Positions 14,029-23,470 of a stretch of 24,770 nt of DNA are shown here, in pieces. Under the pieces are notes generated by a model that was not told the origin of the DNA, ran no database searches, and saw nothing but the letters and a program-made list of their open reading frames with translations. The first letter of the stretch is position 1, and the number at the start of each line of letters is the position of its first letter. A program made the translations under genes and the position numbers. Source of the stretch: Chloroflexota bacterium (GTDB taxonomy: Bacteria; Chloroflexota; UBA6077; CF-72); contig JAFAWJ010000705.1 of NCBI GenBank assembly GCA_019242065.1, positions 1 to 24,770 on the forward strand, in the 5' to 3' direction.

Positions 14029-15719
14029 CCGCGGGCTTGCAGGGCGGCCTGGTACTCGTTGCGAATGGTCTCACCCCCGTTGGTGCGCCAATCGGCAACG
14101 ATGCTGTCGAGGTCAGTCAGCGGCCGGCGGCCCTGCACGATATCCGACACTCCGTCATAGACGGCCTGCTTGAGCGCAGCATTCAAATTGGCAAAGGACG
14201 GCGAATAGAGCCCCAGCGTCGGATCTTGAATGCCGTCCGCCGCCATGGCCAGTTCGGTCGGGTGCACCACCTGCGCATAGTCGGCAGGATTGGTGGTGTT
14301 GTACTGGACCCCCGGATACTGGGTCAGGTAGCGGAACGGAACGGGGTTGTAGACATAGCTGTTGCCAGCCGTGGGCACCGGATCGCCGTCAGCGGTGAGC
14401 GAGTAGTCCACGTCGGGTAGCCCGTAGCTCAGCAGCATCTGCTCCTGCGTCCCGAACGGAGCTGCCAGGAAGTTGAGCACGCCCAGCAGCTCCTTGATGC
14501 GATCTGGCGAGGTGCTGGTGAGGTACGTGTTGCCGAAATTGCCAATTCCCAGGAAAAAGACCGGCTTGCTGGTGCCGTCCGCGCTGAACGGATCGACGCC
14601 GCGGATACGCACGTTGGGACCAAGACGCGCCGCCTGCGGCCAGAAGACGGTGCTGAGTGCCAGCCAGGTGCTGTAGTAGAACGCGTAGCGTCCGGCGGTG
14701 AAGTCGCCATCCGCACCCAGGACGCCCGCCGACGCGGAGTTTGGGTGGAAGACGCCGGCCTGGACGAGGTCGCGCACGTAGCCGGTCGCCGCCTTGAACT
14801 CGTCGGTCTCGAAGTCCTTGGTTAGCTTGCCAGAGGACTCCAGCCGCCAGTTGTTGGGGCCGCCGAAGATCTGCAAGAACATCGCCGGCACGAAGAAGGC
14901 CATCCCCGTCGAGGAGCCGATGCCCCACTGGTTGTCCTGCGGCTGCGTCAGCGCGCTCAGCATGCGCTTGAGGTCGTCCGCGCTTTTGGGCAGCGCGCCA
15001 CCGACCGTGTCCAGCAGCTCCTGGTGGACGTAGATACACGAGCCGAGCACCGAGCGCGGCACCGGCACACCCCAGATACTCGAGCCGTACGTCGTGCCGG
15101 TGCCCCGCCAATTGTAGGCGGGAAAATTGGCCAGGTTGGGATAGTCCTTGACCGCGTCGCCAGCCAGGTAGGACGTCAGGTCGGCACAGCGAGCCTGCAG
15201 GAACTGGAGCAGATTCGGCACGGGCGACGGGCCACCCTGAAAGATGTACAGCAGGTCCGGCAGATCCGAGCCGGCCATGACCGTCGCTAGTTTGGTCGGG
15301 TAGTCGGAGGCGGCCACGACGTTGATGTTCAACGTAGAGCCCAGCTGCTGGTTGGCCGCCTGCCAGGCTGGATTCTGGTCCATGGGCGCAGGCGGTGCGT
15401 TGACGGTGTTGGTCAGCGCGCTGATCTGGCTGCCTTTACCGGGCGGCCCCGAGACGGACTTCACCGGATTTTTCGGGTAGTGCACGTACACCGGCTGCAC
15501 GCCCTGATCGGAGCCGGACATCTCCGGCGCAGGCACCGGGAAGGGCACCTGGCTCGGCAACTGCAGCCGGGCCGCAGTTCCCGCGGTCGGCGCCGCGCCG
15601 ACGGGGGTGGCTCCGCCGGCGCCGCGCACGGGGGCGCACGCGTCGAACAGGCCGAGGCTGAGGGCGCCCAACGCGGCCCACTGCAGCGCCGCGCGACGAC
15701 TCACGAGCCCGGGCCGCAT
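14025..15719 (-). CDS. Extracellular solute-binding protein (family 1, LipO/YtcQ-like), Tat lipoprotein
   Basis: A 564-residue exported binding protein. The N-terminus carries twin arginines (SRRAAL, residues 7-12), a hydrophobic core and a lipobox-like LFDAC with Cys28, so it is probably a Tat-exported lipoprotein. Conserved family features include DLPDLLYIFQGG (about residues 162-173), AGRYAFYYSTWLA and a C-terminal GGETIRNEYQAAL helix, resembling oligosaccharide-binding LipO/YtcQ proteins. Such proteins normally deliver sugars to an ABC permease, but no permease or ATPase lies in the window. The ATG at 15719 is 3 bases after the TPP-enzyme stop and has GGTGG upstream, so the two are co-transcribed. 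Sugar as ligand is family knowledge; the neighbour suggests an organic acid is possible instead. Confidence 0.9.
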   Translation of the reverse strand: MRPGLVSRRAALQWAALGALSLGLFDACAPVRGAGGATPVGAAPTAGTAARLQLPSQVPFPVPAPEMSGSDQGVQPVYVHYPKNPVKSVSGPPGKGSQISALTNTVNAPPAPMDQNPAWQAANQQLGSTLNINVVAASDYPTKLATVMAGSDLPDLLYIFQGGPSPVPNLLQFLQARCADLTSYLAGDAVKDYPNLANFPAYNWRGTGTTYGSSIWGVPVPRSVLGSCIYVHQELLDTVGGALPKSADDLKRMLSALTQPQDNQWGIGSSTGMAFFVPAMFLQIFGGPNNWRLESSGKLTKDFETDEFKAATGYVRDLVQAGVFHPNSASAGVLGADGDFTAGRYAFYYSTWLALSTVFWPQAARLGPNVRIRGVDPFSADGTSKPVFFLGIGNFGNTYLTSTSPDRIKELLGVLNFLAAPFGTQEQMLLSYGLPDVDYSLTADGDPVPTAGNSYVYNPVPFRYLTQYPGVQYNTTNPADYAQVVHPTELAMAADGIQDPTLGLYSPSFANLNAALKQAVYDGVSDIVQGRRPLTDLDSIVADWRTNGGETIRNEYQAALQARG

Positions 15720-15722
15720 CGG

Positions 15723-17423
15723 TCAGGCCACCATATTCAGCAGCGCGAGACGGTGCTCTTCCCGCACGGCGTGGAGCGCCTGTTCGAGCGCGCCTGGCAC
15801 CTCGTCCGGGGACTCGACCCGTAGCCCGAAACCGCCCGCCGCGCGCACATCGTGCTCGAAGGCCAACGCCGGCGACAGATCCGAGAACGGGAACGAGCGT
15901 GTGCGCGCGGCCCAGCCCTCCGGGTACACCGTGCGCGTCGCCGACTCCACCGCCGACCATTTGGCGTTGTTCCAGACGATGATGAGCACCGGCAGGTCAT
16001 AGCGACGCGCGGCCCAGTGGGCGGCCGACGGTACGCCGAACATGTACGAGCCGTCGCCCACACACGTCACTACCGTCTTGTCAGGCGCCGCCAGCCGCGC
16101 GCCCAGCGCCGCGCCGATGCCCCAGCCCAGGACGCCCGCCTGCGAGACGCTGAAAAAGGTGCCTGGCTGCTCGAACGCGAACTGGCTGGTATCCAGACCG
16201 ATCTCGTTCAGGATGATGGTGTTGCTGTCGCGGAACTGTTCGAGGCACTGCGCCACCCAGGCCTTGTCGAGCGGTTTCCGCTGAGCGCCCGCCTTGCCAC
16301 GCGCGACGGCGTCGGCCCGCACCCGTTCGTGGCGAGCGGCCCATTCGGCCGTGCGCGCGCGCACCTGGGCCGGATCGATGCGCTCGCCGGCCAGGCGCTC
16401 TACGAGCAGTTCCAGGGTGAGGCCCACGTCGCCCGCCAGGTTGACGCTGCTGGGGAAGCCGCGGACCGGATAACGGCTGTACAGCGGATCGGCGGCGATG
16501 GAGATGATGGTCGCCTCTGGATTCGGCCGCGCCCGCTTCGGCTGCCAGGGTACGTCGGCTTCGACGACGACGATCACGTCGGCCGTTTCCAACACCTCGA
16601 CGATGTCGCCGCCCTGGTGGAGCTCATGACTGACCGGGAAGTTCATGTGCGTCGGCCCGCTCTCGAAGACGGGCATGCCCAGCACCTCGGCCAGCCGGAC
16701 CAGCGGGGCCACCGCCGCTGGATCGCGCCCGGCCGAACGGGTGATCAGCAGCGGCCGGCGGGCGCCAGCCAGCAGCCGCGCGGCCTGCTCCAGGCTCTCC
16801 GGCGCCGCGACCGAGCGGCTGGGGCCCATGCGCGGCTGGTCGGCGTAGCTCAGCTCACCCGCGGGCTCGGCCAGGACCTCACGCGGCAGCGTCAGATACA
16901 CCGGCCCGCACGGTTCGGTCTGACTGATGGCCATGGCTCGATCGACCACGCCTTCCAGGTCAGCCCCGTGGCGCAGCTCGTAGTCCCACTTGACCCACTC
17001 GCGCACCATGCTGCCCTGGTCGAAGGACTCCTGGGCCCAGTGGATGCCGCCGTCGCGCGACCCCCGCGCGCTCCCCTCGGTCAACGGCGTGCGGCCCGCC
17101 GAGAACAACATCGGGACGCCAGCACGCGTCGCGTTGATCAGACCACCGGTTGCGTTGGCGGTCCCGGCGACGGTATGCACCATGACGACTTGTGGCTCGC
17201 CGCTCACCATCGTGAAGCCGTGGGCCATGGCCATCGCCGTGATCTCGTGCGGGACCGTCACCGGCACGGGCACGGGCGCCTCCACGCTCAGTCGCTTGGC
17301 GTAGGCGTCGACGATCGGCCCGAAATCAGTGCCGCCGTTGCCAAAGAAATAGCGAACGCCACGGGCAGCCAGCAGTTCCAGGTACAGCTCCGCCGTTGAT
17401 TCGGCACTGGCGCGTCTTTGCAT
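15723..17423 (-). CDS. Thiamine-diphosphate-dependent enzyme, acetolactate synthase/decarboxylase-like
   Basis: A 566-residue protein with the three-domain layout of the ThDP decarboxylase family. The N-terminal pyrimidine-binding domain has GVRYFFGNGG and the activating glutamate in VPHEITAMAMAHG (E60). The central domain covers about residues 205-345. The C-terminal diphosphate domain has the GDGSYMFG motif (456-463) ending in WNN (484-486), the Mg2+/ThDP site. Relatives include acetolactate synthase, benzoylformate decarboxylase and similar 2-oxoacid enzymes, and sequence alone does not fix the substrate. I see no paired ilvN small subunit, so biosynthetic acetolactate synthase is less likely. 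It lies 27 bases behind the Nramp gene and 3 bases before the solute-binding protein gene, which suggests a catabolic operon. The start ATG at 17423 has no strong ribosome site. Confidence 0.9.
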   Translation of the reverse strand: MQRRASAESTAELYLELLAARGVRYFFGNGGTDFGPIVDAYAKRLSVEAPVPVPVTVPHEITAMAMAHGFTMVSGEPQVVMVHTVAGTANATGGLINATRAGVPMLFSAGRTPLTEGSARGSRDGGIHWAQESFDQGSMVREWVKWDYELRHGADLEGVVDRAMAISQTEPCGPVYLTLPREVLAEPAGELSYADQPRMGPSRSVAAPESLEQAARLLAGARRPLLITRSAGRDPAAVAPLVRLAEVLGMPVFESGPTHMNFPVSHELHQGGDIVEVLETADVIVVVEADVPWQPKRARPNPEATIISIAADPLYSRYPVRGFPSSVNLAGDVGLTLELLVERLAGERIDPAQVRARTAEWAARHERVRADAVARGKAGAQRKPLDKAWVAQCLEQFRDSNTIILNEIGLDTSQFAFEQPGTFFSVSQAGVLGWGIGAALGARLAAPDKTVVTCVGDGSYMFGVPSAAHWAARRYDLPVLIIVWNNAKWSAVESATRTVYPEGWAARTRSFPFSDLSPALAFEHDVRAAGGFGLRVESPDEVPGALEQALHAVREEHRLALLNMVA

Positions 17424-17450
17424 AGGACGATTGTCCGCCCCGCGGGAGGA

Positions 17451-18686
17451 TCAGGTAAAGCCGAACGACACCAGCAGGACCACGCTGAGCACCGACAGGA
17501 CCACGGTGGTCCCATACGCCAGGATGTTGAAGGCGCGCCCGTTGGTGTGCTCCTGCAAGATGCGCCGGTCGTTGGCCAGCTTGACGACGAACACCAGGAT
17601 CACCGGCAGGAGCAGGCCGTTGAGCGTCTGTGTGGCGAGGATCACCTGAATGAGCGGCAAACCTGGCACCAGCACGAACGCGGCGGCGATGACGATCAAC
17701 ACCGTGTACAGGCCGTTGAACACCGGCGCTCGGCGCCAGGGGTAGGACACGCCTCGCTCCCACCCGAAGGCACCGCAAATCGCATACGCGGTGCTCAGCG
17801 GCAGAACGCTGGCCGCCAACATGCTCGCCCCGAACAGACCCAGGCCGAACAGCACCCTGGCAAACGGTCCGGCCAGCGGTTCCAGCGCCCGTGCCGCGTC
17901 GTCGGCGGTCGACACCTGGATGCCGGCGACGTACAGGGTCGCCGCCGTGCAGATGACGATGAACGCCGCGATCAGGTCGCTCAGCACCGAACCAAGGACC
18001 ACGTCGGTGCGCTCCGCCGGATACTCGCTCATGCCCAGGCCCTTATCCGAGATCGAGGACTGGAGATAGAACAGCATGTAGGGGGTGATCGTGGTGCCCA
18101 CCAGGGTCATAAACGTGATCAGGTAGTCGTGGTCGAAGCTGAAGCTGGGCGTGATCGACTGGACCGCCACGTCGCGCCAGTCTGGCCCGGCAAGGACGGC
18201 CGCGGCGACATACGTCAGCAACACCGCACCCAGCACGAGGAAGATTTTTTCGGCAACGGCATACGACGACCGCACGACGATCAGCCAGACCACGACGGCC
18301 GCGATTGGCACCGACACCCAGGCCGGAATCCCGAACAGGCCGCCAGCCGCCGCCACACCCGCGAACTCGGCAATGGTCACCGCCACGTTGGCGATCAACA
18401 GCACCACCATGGCGAAGGAGGTCCAGCGCACGCCGAACTGCTCGCGGATGAGCTCGGCCAGCCCTTTGCCCGTGACTACCCCCAGACGGGCGACCTGCAC
18501 CTGGACGACGATCAGCGACACCGTGATCAGGATCAGCGCCCACAGCAGCGAGTAGCCGTACTGGGCGCCGACAGACGCATAGGTGGCGACGCCTCCCGCG
18601 TCGTCACCCGCGGCGCCAGCGATCAGCCCGGGCCCGAGGACGGCCAGGACCACCAGCACCTTCCGAAATGTTCGGGTGACACGCAC
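17451..18686 (-). CDS. Nramp-family divalent metal transporter with non-canonical metal site
   Basis: A polytopic protein with about eleven membrane segments; 411 residues from the GTG at 18686. TM1 reads LGPGLIAGAAGDDAGGVATY; the usual D-P-G-N metal motif is D29-A-G-G32. TM6 reads GTTITPYMLFYL, where the usual M-P-H is T201-P-Y203. The aspartate is kept, but the Asn, Met and His positions are changed. This clade is clearly Nramp-fold, but substrate could be Mn2+, Mg2+ or something else. The frame is open to 18896, which would overlap the divergent gltB gene, so the start is uncertain. AGGAGG at 18743-18748 is followed by an in-frame ATC (18734), and a TTG at 18815 is another option. It leads the operon with the TPP enzyme and solute-binding protein. 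Confidence 0.85.
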   Translation of the reverse strand: MRVTRTFRKVLVVLAVLGPGLIAGAAGDDAGGVATYASVGAQYGYSLLWALILITVSLIVVQVQVARLGVVTGKGLAELIREQFGVRWTSFAMVVLLIANVAVTIAEFAGVAAAGGLFGIPAWVSVPIAAVVVWLIVVRSSYAVAEKIFLVLGAVLLTYVAAAVLAGPDWRDVAVQSITPSFSFDHDYLITFMTLVGTTITPYMLFYLQSSISDKGLGMSEYPAERTDVVLGSVLSDLIAAFIVICTAATLYVAGIQVSTADDAARALEPLAGPFARVLFGLGLFGASMLAASVLPLSTAYAICGAFGWERGVSYPWRRAPVFNGLYTVLIVIAAAFVLVPGLPLIQVILATQTLNGLLLPVILVFVVKLANDRRILQEHTNGRAFNILAYGTTVVLSVLSVVLLVSFGFT

Positions 18687-18742
18687 TGGGGTGTCGTGCG
18701 CCGTCGGCGCCTGCTCTGGGTTGGCGATGGCGATGGGACGGT

Positions 18743-18748
18743 CCTCCT
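18743..18748 (-). promoter_or_regulatory. Perfect Shine-Dalgarno upstream of the Nramp gene
   Basis: The minus strand reads AGGAGG. Eight bases later the coding frame reads ATC, not ATG, GTG or TTG. The nearest in-frame GTG is 57 bases further on at 18686. Confidence 0.5.
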
Positions 18749-18772
18749 GCGGAACGTGACTGGAGTTGCGCG

Positions 18773-18787
18773 CTAAACCCGGTTTAG
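18773..18787. promoter_or_regulatory. Operator-like palindrome between Nramp and gltB
   Basis: CTAAACC and GGTTTAG flank a single central C (18780), a perfect 7+1+7 palindrome that is unusually AT-rich for this DNA. It lies in the divergent promoter region, about 75 bases before gltB and about 87 bases before the Nramp start. It could bind a dimeric metal or nitrogen regulator; the regulator is not known. Confidence 0.55.
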
Positions 18788-18862
18788 TATCCTTATCTTC
18801 CCGCGGCCGGGCCAACGTCGTCCCTCGCGACGGAAAGTAACTCTTCTGCGACAGGGTGCGAC

Positions 18863-21800
18863 ATGACACAGGCCAAGCCTCGCTTTGACCAGACAACTCG
18901 TCGACCGCCTTTTAGTTGTCTGCCTGAGCGCGACGGCCTCTACGATCCTCGCTTCGAGCACGACGCCTGCGGCGTGTCCTTCGTCGCCGACATCAAAGGA
19001 CGACCCAGTCGCGACATCGTCGACACGGCGCTGAACGCGCTGTGCAATCTCGATCATCGCGGCGCACAGGGCGCCGAGCCTAACACGGGCGACGGCGCGG
19101 GCATCCTGGTTCAGGTTCCGGACGCGTTCTTCCGCGCAGTCGTTCCCTTCGATCTCCCCGAGCCGGGCGCATACGCGGTCGGTCTGTGCTTTGTGCCCGC
19201 CGATCCCGACACCGCCGCGCGGTCGATGGCACGCGTCGAGTCGATCGTGCGTGATGAAGGTCTGCGGGTCCTCGGCTGGCGCGACGTCCCCGTCAATGCC
19301 TCCGACGTCGGCAAGACTGCGCTCGGCGTGATGCCTGGGTTCAAGCACCTGTTCCTCGACGATCCAGACGGTGCCCGCGGCATCGATCTCGACCGCAAGG
19401 CCTTCGTCGCGCGCAAGCGCTGCGAGCACGAACTTACGGGCAGTGAGGCGGTCTACTTCCCGTCACTCTCGGCGCGAACGCTCATCTATAAAGGCATGCT
19501 CACCACGCCCCAACTGGGGGAGTTCTTCCCCGACCTGGGCGACGCACGCTTGAGCTCGGCGCTGGCGCTGGTCCACAGCCGCTTTTCGACCAACACGTTC
19601 CCGTCCTGGCCATTGGCACATCCGTACCGAATGGTCGCGCACAACGGCGAGATCAACACGGTGCAGGGCAACCGCAACTGGTTGCGCGCCCGCGAAGCGC
19701 TGATGGCGACGCCGCACATCCCGGGCCTGGAGCGGGCGTTCCCGATCATCACCAGCTCCGGCTCCGACACGGCCAGTTTCGACGAATGTCTCGAGCTGCT
19801 GCACCTCGGCGGCCGACCCATCTGGCACGCCGTGCTGATGATGATCCCCGAAGCCTGGGAAAACCACGCCAGCATGCCGCCCGAGAAGCGCGCCTTTTAT
19901 CGGTTCCACGCCTCGCTCATGGAGCCGTGGGACGGTCCGGCCTCGATCGCCTTCACCGACGGCACCGTCATCGGCGCCGTCCTCGATCGAAACGGCTTGC
20001 GGCCGAGCCGCTACTGGATCACCGACGACGATCGGGTCATCATGGCCAGCGAAACGGGCGTCGTCCCCGTCGAGCCCGGACGTGTCGTCAAGAAGGGCCG
20101 CTTGCAGCCCGGTCGCATGTTCCTGGTCGACACCCGCCAGGGGCGCATCGTCGAGGATACCGAGCTCAAGGCGCAACTGGCGTGCGAGCAGCCCTACGCT
20201 CGCTGGCTGGAGAATGGCCTGATCCGTCTGGACGATCTGCCCGCCCGCCAGCACGTGGTCGCCAGCCACGAGTCGGTCCGACGCCGTCAGCAGGTTTTCG
20301 GCTACACGCATGAAGAGCTCAAGCTGCTGGTCTCACCCATGGCGCGCGAGGGCGGCGAGGCCATCGGCTCGATGGGCACCGACACACCGCTGGCGGTGCT
20401 GTCAGATCGACCACGGTTGCTCTTCGACTATTTCCAGCAGTTGTTCGCACAGGTGACCAACCCGCCGCTGGATGCGATCCGCGAAGAGCTGGTCACGTCG
20501 CTGTCGTCGACGCTCGGCCCGGAGGCCAACTTGCTGCAGCCCGGGCCAGAATCCTGCCGACAGATCGAGCTGCCGTTTCCCATCATCGACAACGACGACC
20601 TGGCGCGCCTGATCCACGTCGACGACGACGGCACCTTCCCGAACCTGGCGGCGCACGTCGTCTCGGGTCTGTTCCGCGTCGCGGATGGCGGCGAAGGGCT
20701 GCGCGCCGCGCTCGAGCGCGCCTGCCTCGAAGCGTCGGCGGCCATCGCCGACGGCTGTCGCATCCTGGTCCTGTCCGACCGCGACTCCGACGCCGAGTGG
20801 GCGCCGATCCCCTCCCTACTGCTGACGTCGGCGGTGCACCATCACCTGATTCGCGAAAAGACGCGCACGCGCGTCGGGCTGATCGTGGAAACCGGCGATG
20901 CGCGCGAAGTCCACCACATGGCGTTACTCATCGGGTACGGCGCGGGCGCCATCAACCCGTACCTCGCCTTCGAAACCATCGACGACCTGATCGCCCAGGA
21001 CCGATTCGGTCTCGGCGGCGCCGATCCGCACGACGCTGTCAAGAAGTACATCAAGTCGGCCGGCAAGGGCGTCCTCAAAGTGATGTCCAAGATGGGCATC
21101 TCCACGGTCGCGTCGTACACGGGCGCGCAGGTGTTCGAGGCCATCGGTCTCTCGCGTGACCTGGTCGACGAATACTTCACCGGAACGGTGTCGCGCATCG
21201 ACGGTATTGGCCTGGACGCGATCGCGCGCGAGGTCACCCTCCGCCACCAGACCGCGTATCCACGCCGCCCGGACGAGCGCGCCCATCGCGACCTGGACCT
21301 CGGCGGTGAATACCAGTGGCGGCGCGAGGGCGAATACCACCTGTTCAATCCCGAGACGGTCTTCAAGCTGCAGCACGCGACGCGCGCCAAACGCTACGAC
21401 GTCTATAAGGAATACACGCGGCTGGTCGACGACCAGGCGCGCCGCCTGGCCACGCTGCGCGGTCTGTTCACCTTCCGCGACGGGGTGCGCCCCCCGGTGC
21501 CGATCGACGAAGTGGAGCCAGTCAGCGAGATCTTCAAGCGCTTCGCGACCGGCGCCATGTCCTACGGCTCGATCTCGAAAGAAGCGCACGAAACACTGGC
21601 CATCGCGATGAACCGCATTGGCGGCAAGTCGAATACGGGTGAAGGCGGCGAGGATGCCGACCGGTATGCGCCTGACCCCAATGGTGACTGGCGCCGTTCG
21701 GCGATCAAGCAGGTCGCCTCAGGTCGCTTTGGCGTCACCTCCGAGTACCTGGTCAACGCCGACGACCTGCAGATCAAGATGGCGCAGGGCGCCAAGCCCG

Positions 21801-23470
21801 GCGAAGGCGGCCAGCTGCCAGGCCACAAGGTGTACCCGTGGATCGCTCGCACGCGGCACTCCACACCGGGCGTCGGGCTGATCAGTCCGCCGCCGCATCA
21901 CGATATCTATTCCATCGAAGACATCAAGCAGCTGATTCACGATCTGAAGAACTCCAATCCCCGCGCTCGCGTGCACGTCAAACTCGTGGCCCAGGTCGGT
22001 GTCGGGACCGTCGCCGCCGGCGTCGCCAAAGCCCGCAGCGACGTCGTGCTCATCTCCGGACATGACGGCGGCACCGGAGCCTCGCCGCTAACCTCCATCA
22101 AGCACGCCGGTGCGCCCTGGGAGCTCGGGATCGCCGAGACGCAGCAGACGTTGCTCAAAAATGGCTTGCGCGACCGTATCGTCGTTCAGTGCGACGGCCA
22201 GCTCAAGACCGGCCGCGACGTCGTCATCGCCGCGCTGCTGGGAGCCGAGGAATTCGGATTTGCCAGCGCTCCGCTGGTGGTCAGTGGCTGCGTCATGATG
22301 CGCGTGTGCCACCTGGATACCTGTCCAGTGGGCGTGGCGACGCAGAACCCCGAGCTGCGCAAGCGCTTCTCTGGCAAGCCGGAGTTTGTCGTCAACTTCT
22401 TCGAATTCATCGCCCAGGAGGTGCGCGAGCACCTCGCCGCGCTCGGCTTCCGATCGATCGCCGAGGCCGTGGGCCACGCCGAGGTCCTCGACATGCGCGC
22501 GGCGGTCACGCACTGGAAAGCCAACGGGCTGGACCTGTCGCCCATCTTGAAGGTGGCCGACAACCCGTACGACGGGCAGGACCTGCTGTGCACGCGCCAG
22601 CAGAACCATCACCTGGACCGCGCGCTCGACCAGGAGCTGATCAAGCAAGCCCAACTGGCGCTCGAGGTTGGCTGGCCAGTCAAGATCGACATGCCGATCC
22701 AGAATGTCAATCGCAGCGTGGGCACCCTGCTGGGCTCGGAGCTTACCCGACGCTGGGGTGGCGAAGGCCTGCCCGACAACACGATCCAGATTCACCTGCG
22801 CGGCTCCGCCGGTCAGAGTTTCGGTGCGTTCGTGCCTCGCGGCATCACGCTCCACCTGGAGGGCGATGCCAACGACTACACCGCTAAAGGTCTTTCTGGT
22901 GGACGCGTCATCCTGAATCCAGATCGCGACGCCAGCTTCGTGGCGGAAGACAACATCATCGCCGGCAACGTCATCCTGTATGGAGCAACCTCAGGTGAAG
23001 TATTCATCCGGGGTGTCGTCGGCGAGCGCTTCGCGGTGCGCAACTCGGGGGCCGTCGCGGTCGTCGAGGGCGTCGGCGATCACGCCTGCGAATACATGAC
23101 CGGCGGACGCGTGGTGGTGCTGGGACCGACCGGCCGTAATTTCGCAGCGGGCATGTCCGGTGGCATCGCCTACGTGTTCGACTGCGACGGCGATTTTTCC
23201 AGGCGTGTCAACACCGAAATGGTCGACCTCGAGCCCCTCAATCAAGAAGACCGCGAGTGGCTGCTGGAGATCATCACGCGCCACCGAGAGCTGACTGACT
23301 CCGCACGCGCCGCCGACATCCTTGCGGACTGGGGCGCGGTACTGGATCGGATTCAGAAAATCATGCCGCGCGACTATCGACGGGTGATGAGCGTGATGCA
23401 GTTGGCCGAACAAGACGGCATGTCGATGGACGAGGCGCAGGACCGCGTCATGGTGGCCGCGCATGGGTGA
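18863..23470 (+). CDS. gltB: Glutamate synthase large (alpha) subunit
   Basis: A full-length 1535-residue subunit of bacterial glutamate synthase, which moves the amide of glutamine to 2-oxoglutarate to make two glutamates. The class II amidotransferase nucleophile is Cys36 in HDACGVSF, exposed after removal of a 35-residue propeptide. The glutaminase domain covers about residues 36-430 and the central domain about 480-770. The FMN synthase domain (about 830-1200) has [12 protein letters not shown] near residue 919 and the 3Fe-4S cysteines C1143, C1149 and C1154 in C-x5-C-x4-C. The GXGXG beta-helix occupies about 1290-1480. AGGG lies six bases before the ATG. The stop overlaps gltD by 8 bases (ATGGGTGA), giving translational coupling. 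It is divergent from the Nramp gene; the palindrome at 18773 may regulate it. Confidence 0.98.
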   Translation: MTQAKPRFDQTTRRPPFSCLPERDGLYDPRFEHDACGVSFVADIKGRPSRDIVDTALNALCNLDHRGAQGAEPNTGDGAGILVQVPDAFFRAVVPFDLPEPGAYAVGLCFVPADPDTAARSMARVESIVRDEGLRVLGWRDVPVNASDVGKTALGVMPGFKHLFLDDPDGARGIDLDRKAFVARKRCEHELTGSEAVYFPSLSARTLIYKGMLTTPQLGEFFPDLGDARLSSALALVHSRFSTNTFPSWPLAHPYRMVAHNGEINTVQGNRNWLRAREALMATPHIPGLERAFPIITSSGSDTASFDECLELLHLGGRPIWHAVLMMIPEAWENHASMPPEKRAFYRFHASLMEPWDGPASIAFTDGTVIGAVLDRNGLRPSRYWITDDDRVIMASETGVVPVEPGRVVKKGRLQPGRMFLVDTRQGRIVEDTELKAQLACEQPYARWLENGLIRLDDLPARQHVVASHESVRRRQQVFGYTHEELKLLVSPMAREGGEAIGSMGTDTPLAVLSDRPRLLFDYFQQLFAQVTNPPLDAIREELVTSLSSTLGPEANLLQPGPESCRQIELPFPIIDNDDLARLIHVDDDGTFPNLAAHVVSGLFRVADGGEGLRAALERACLEASAAIADGCRILVLSDRDSDAEWAPIPSLLLTSAVHHHLIREKTRTRVGLIVETGDAREVHHMALLIGYGAGAINPYLAFETIDDLIAQDRFGLGGADPHDAVKKYIKSAGKGVLKVMSKMGISTVASYTGAQVFEAIGLSRDLVDEYFTGTVSRIDGIGLDAIAREVTLRHQTAYPRRPDERAHRDLDLGGEYQWRREGEYHLFNPETVFKLQHATRAKRYDVYKEYTRLVDDQARRLATLRGLFTFRDGVRPPVPIDEVEPVSEIFKRFATGAMSYGSISKEAHETLAIAMNRIGGKSNTGEGGEDADRYAPDPNGDWRRSAIKQVASGRFGVTSEYLVNADDLQIKMAQGAKPGEGGQLPGHKVYPWIARTRHSTPGVGLISPPPHHDIYSIEDIKQLIHDLKNSNPRARVHVKLVAQVGVGTVAAGVAKARSDVVLISGHDGGTGASPLTSIKHAGAPWELGIAETQQTLLKNGLRDRIVVQCDGQLKTGRDVVIAALLGAEEFGFASAPLVVSGCVMMRVCHLDTCPVGVATQNPELRKRFSGKPEFVVNFFEFIAQEVREHLAALGFRSIAEAVGHAEVLDMRAAVTHWKANGLDLSPILKVADNPYDGQDLLCTRQQNHHLDRALDQELIKQAQLALEVGWPVKIDMPIQNVNRSVGTLLGSELTRRWGGEGLPDNTIQIHLRGSAGQSFGAFVPRGITLHLEGDANDYTAKGLSGGRVILNPDRDASFVAEDNIIAGNVILYGATSGEVFIRGVVGERFAVRNSGAVAVVEGVGDHACEYMTGGRVVVLGPTGRNFAAGMSGGIAYVFDCDGDFSRRVNTEMVDLEPLNQEDREWLLEIITRHRELTDSARAADILADWGAVLDRIQKIMPRDYRRVMSVMQLAEQDGMSMDEAQDRVMVAAHG

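Noticed and set aside
15852..17399. A 515-codon plus-strand open frame
   Set aside because: It is the antisense of the TPP enzyme gene; its R/H/D/Q-rich sequence has no domain, while the opposite strand has GDGS...NN and the catalytic Glu.
17418..18776. A 452-codon plus-strand open frame
   Set aside because: It is antisense to the Nramp gene; the product is H/D/R/Q-rich low-complexity sequence typical of reading the complement of membrane-helix codons.
18687..18896. Longest possible N-terminus of the Nramp protein
   Set aside because: A start at 18896 would overlap gltB by 34 bases and place the palindrome and ribosome site inside the gene. The added residues are polar and not typical of the family.
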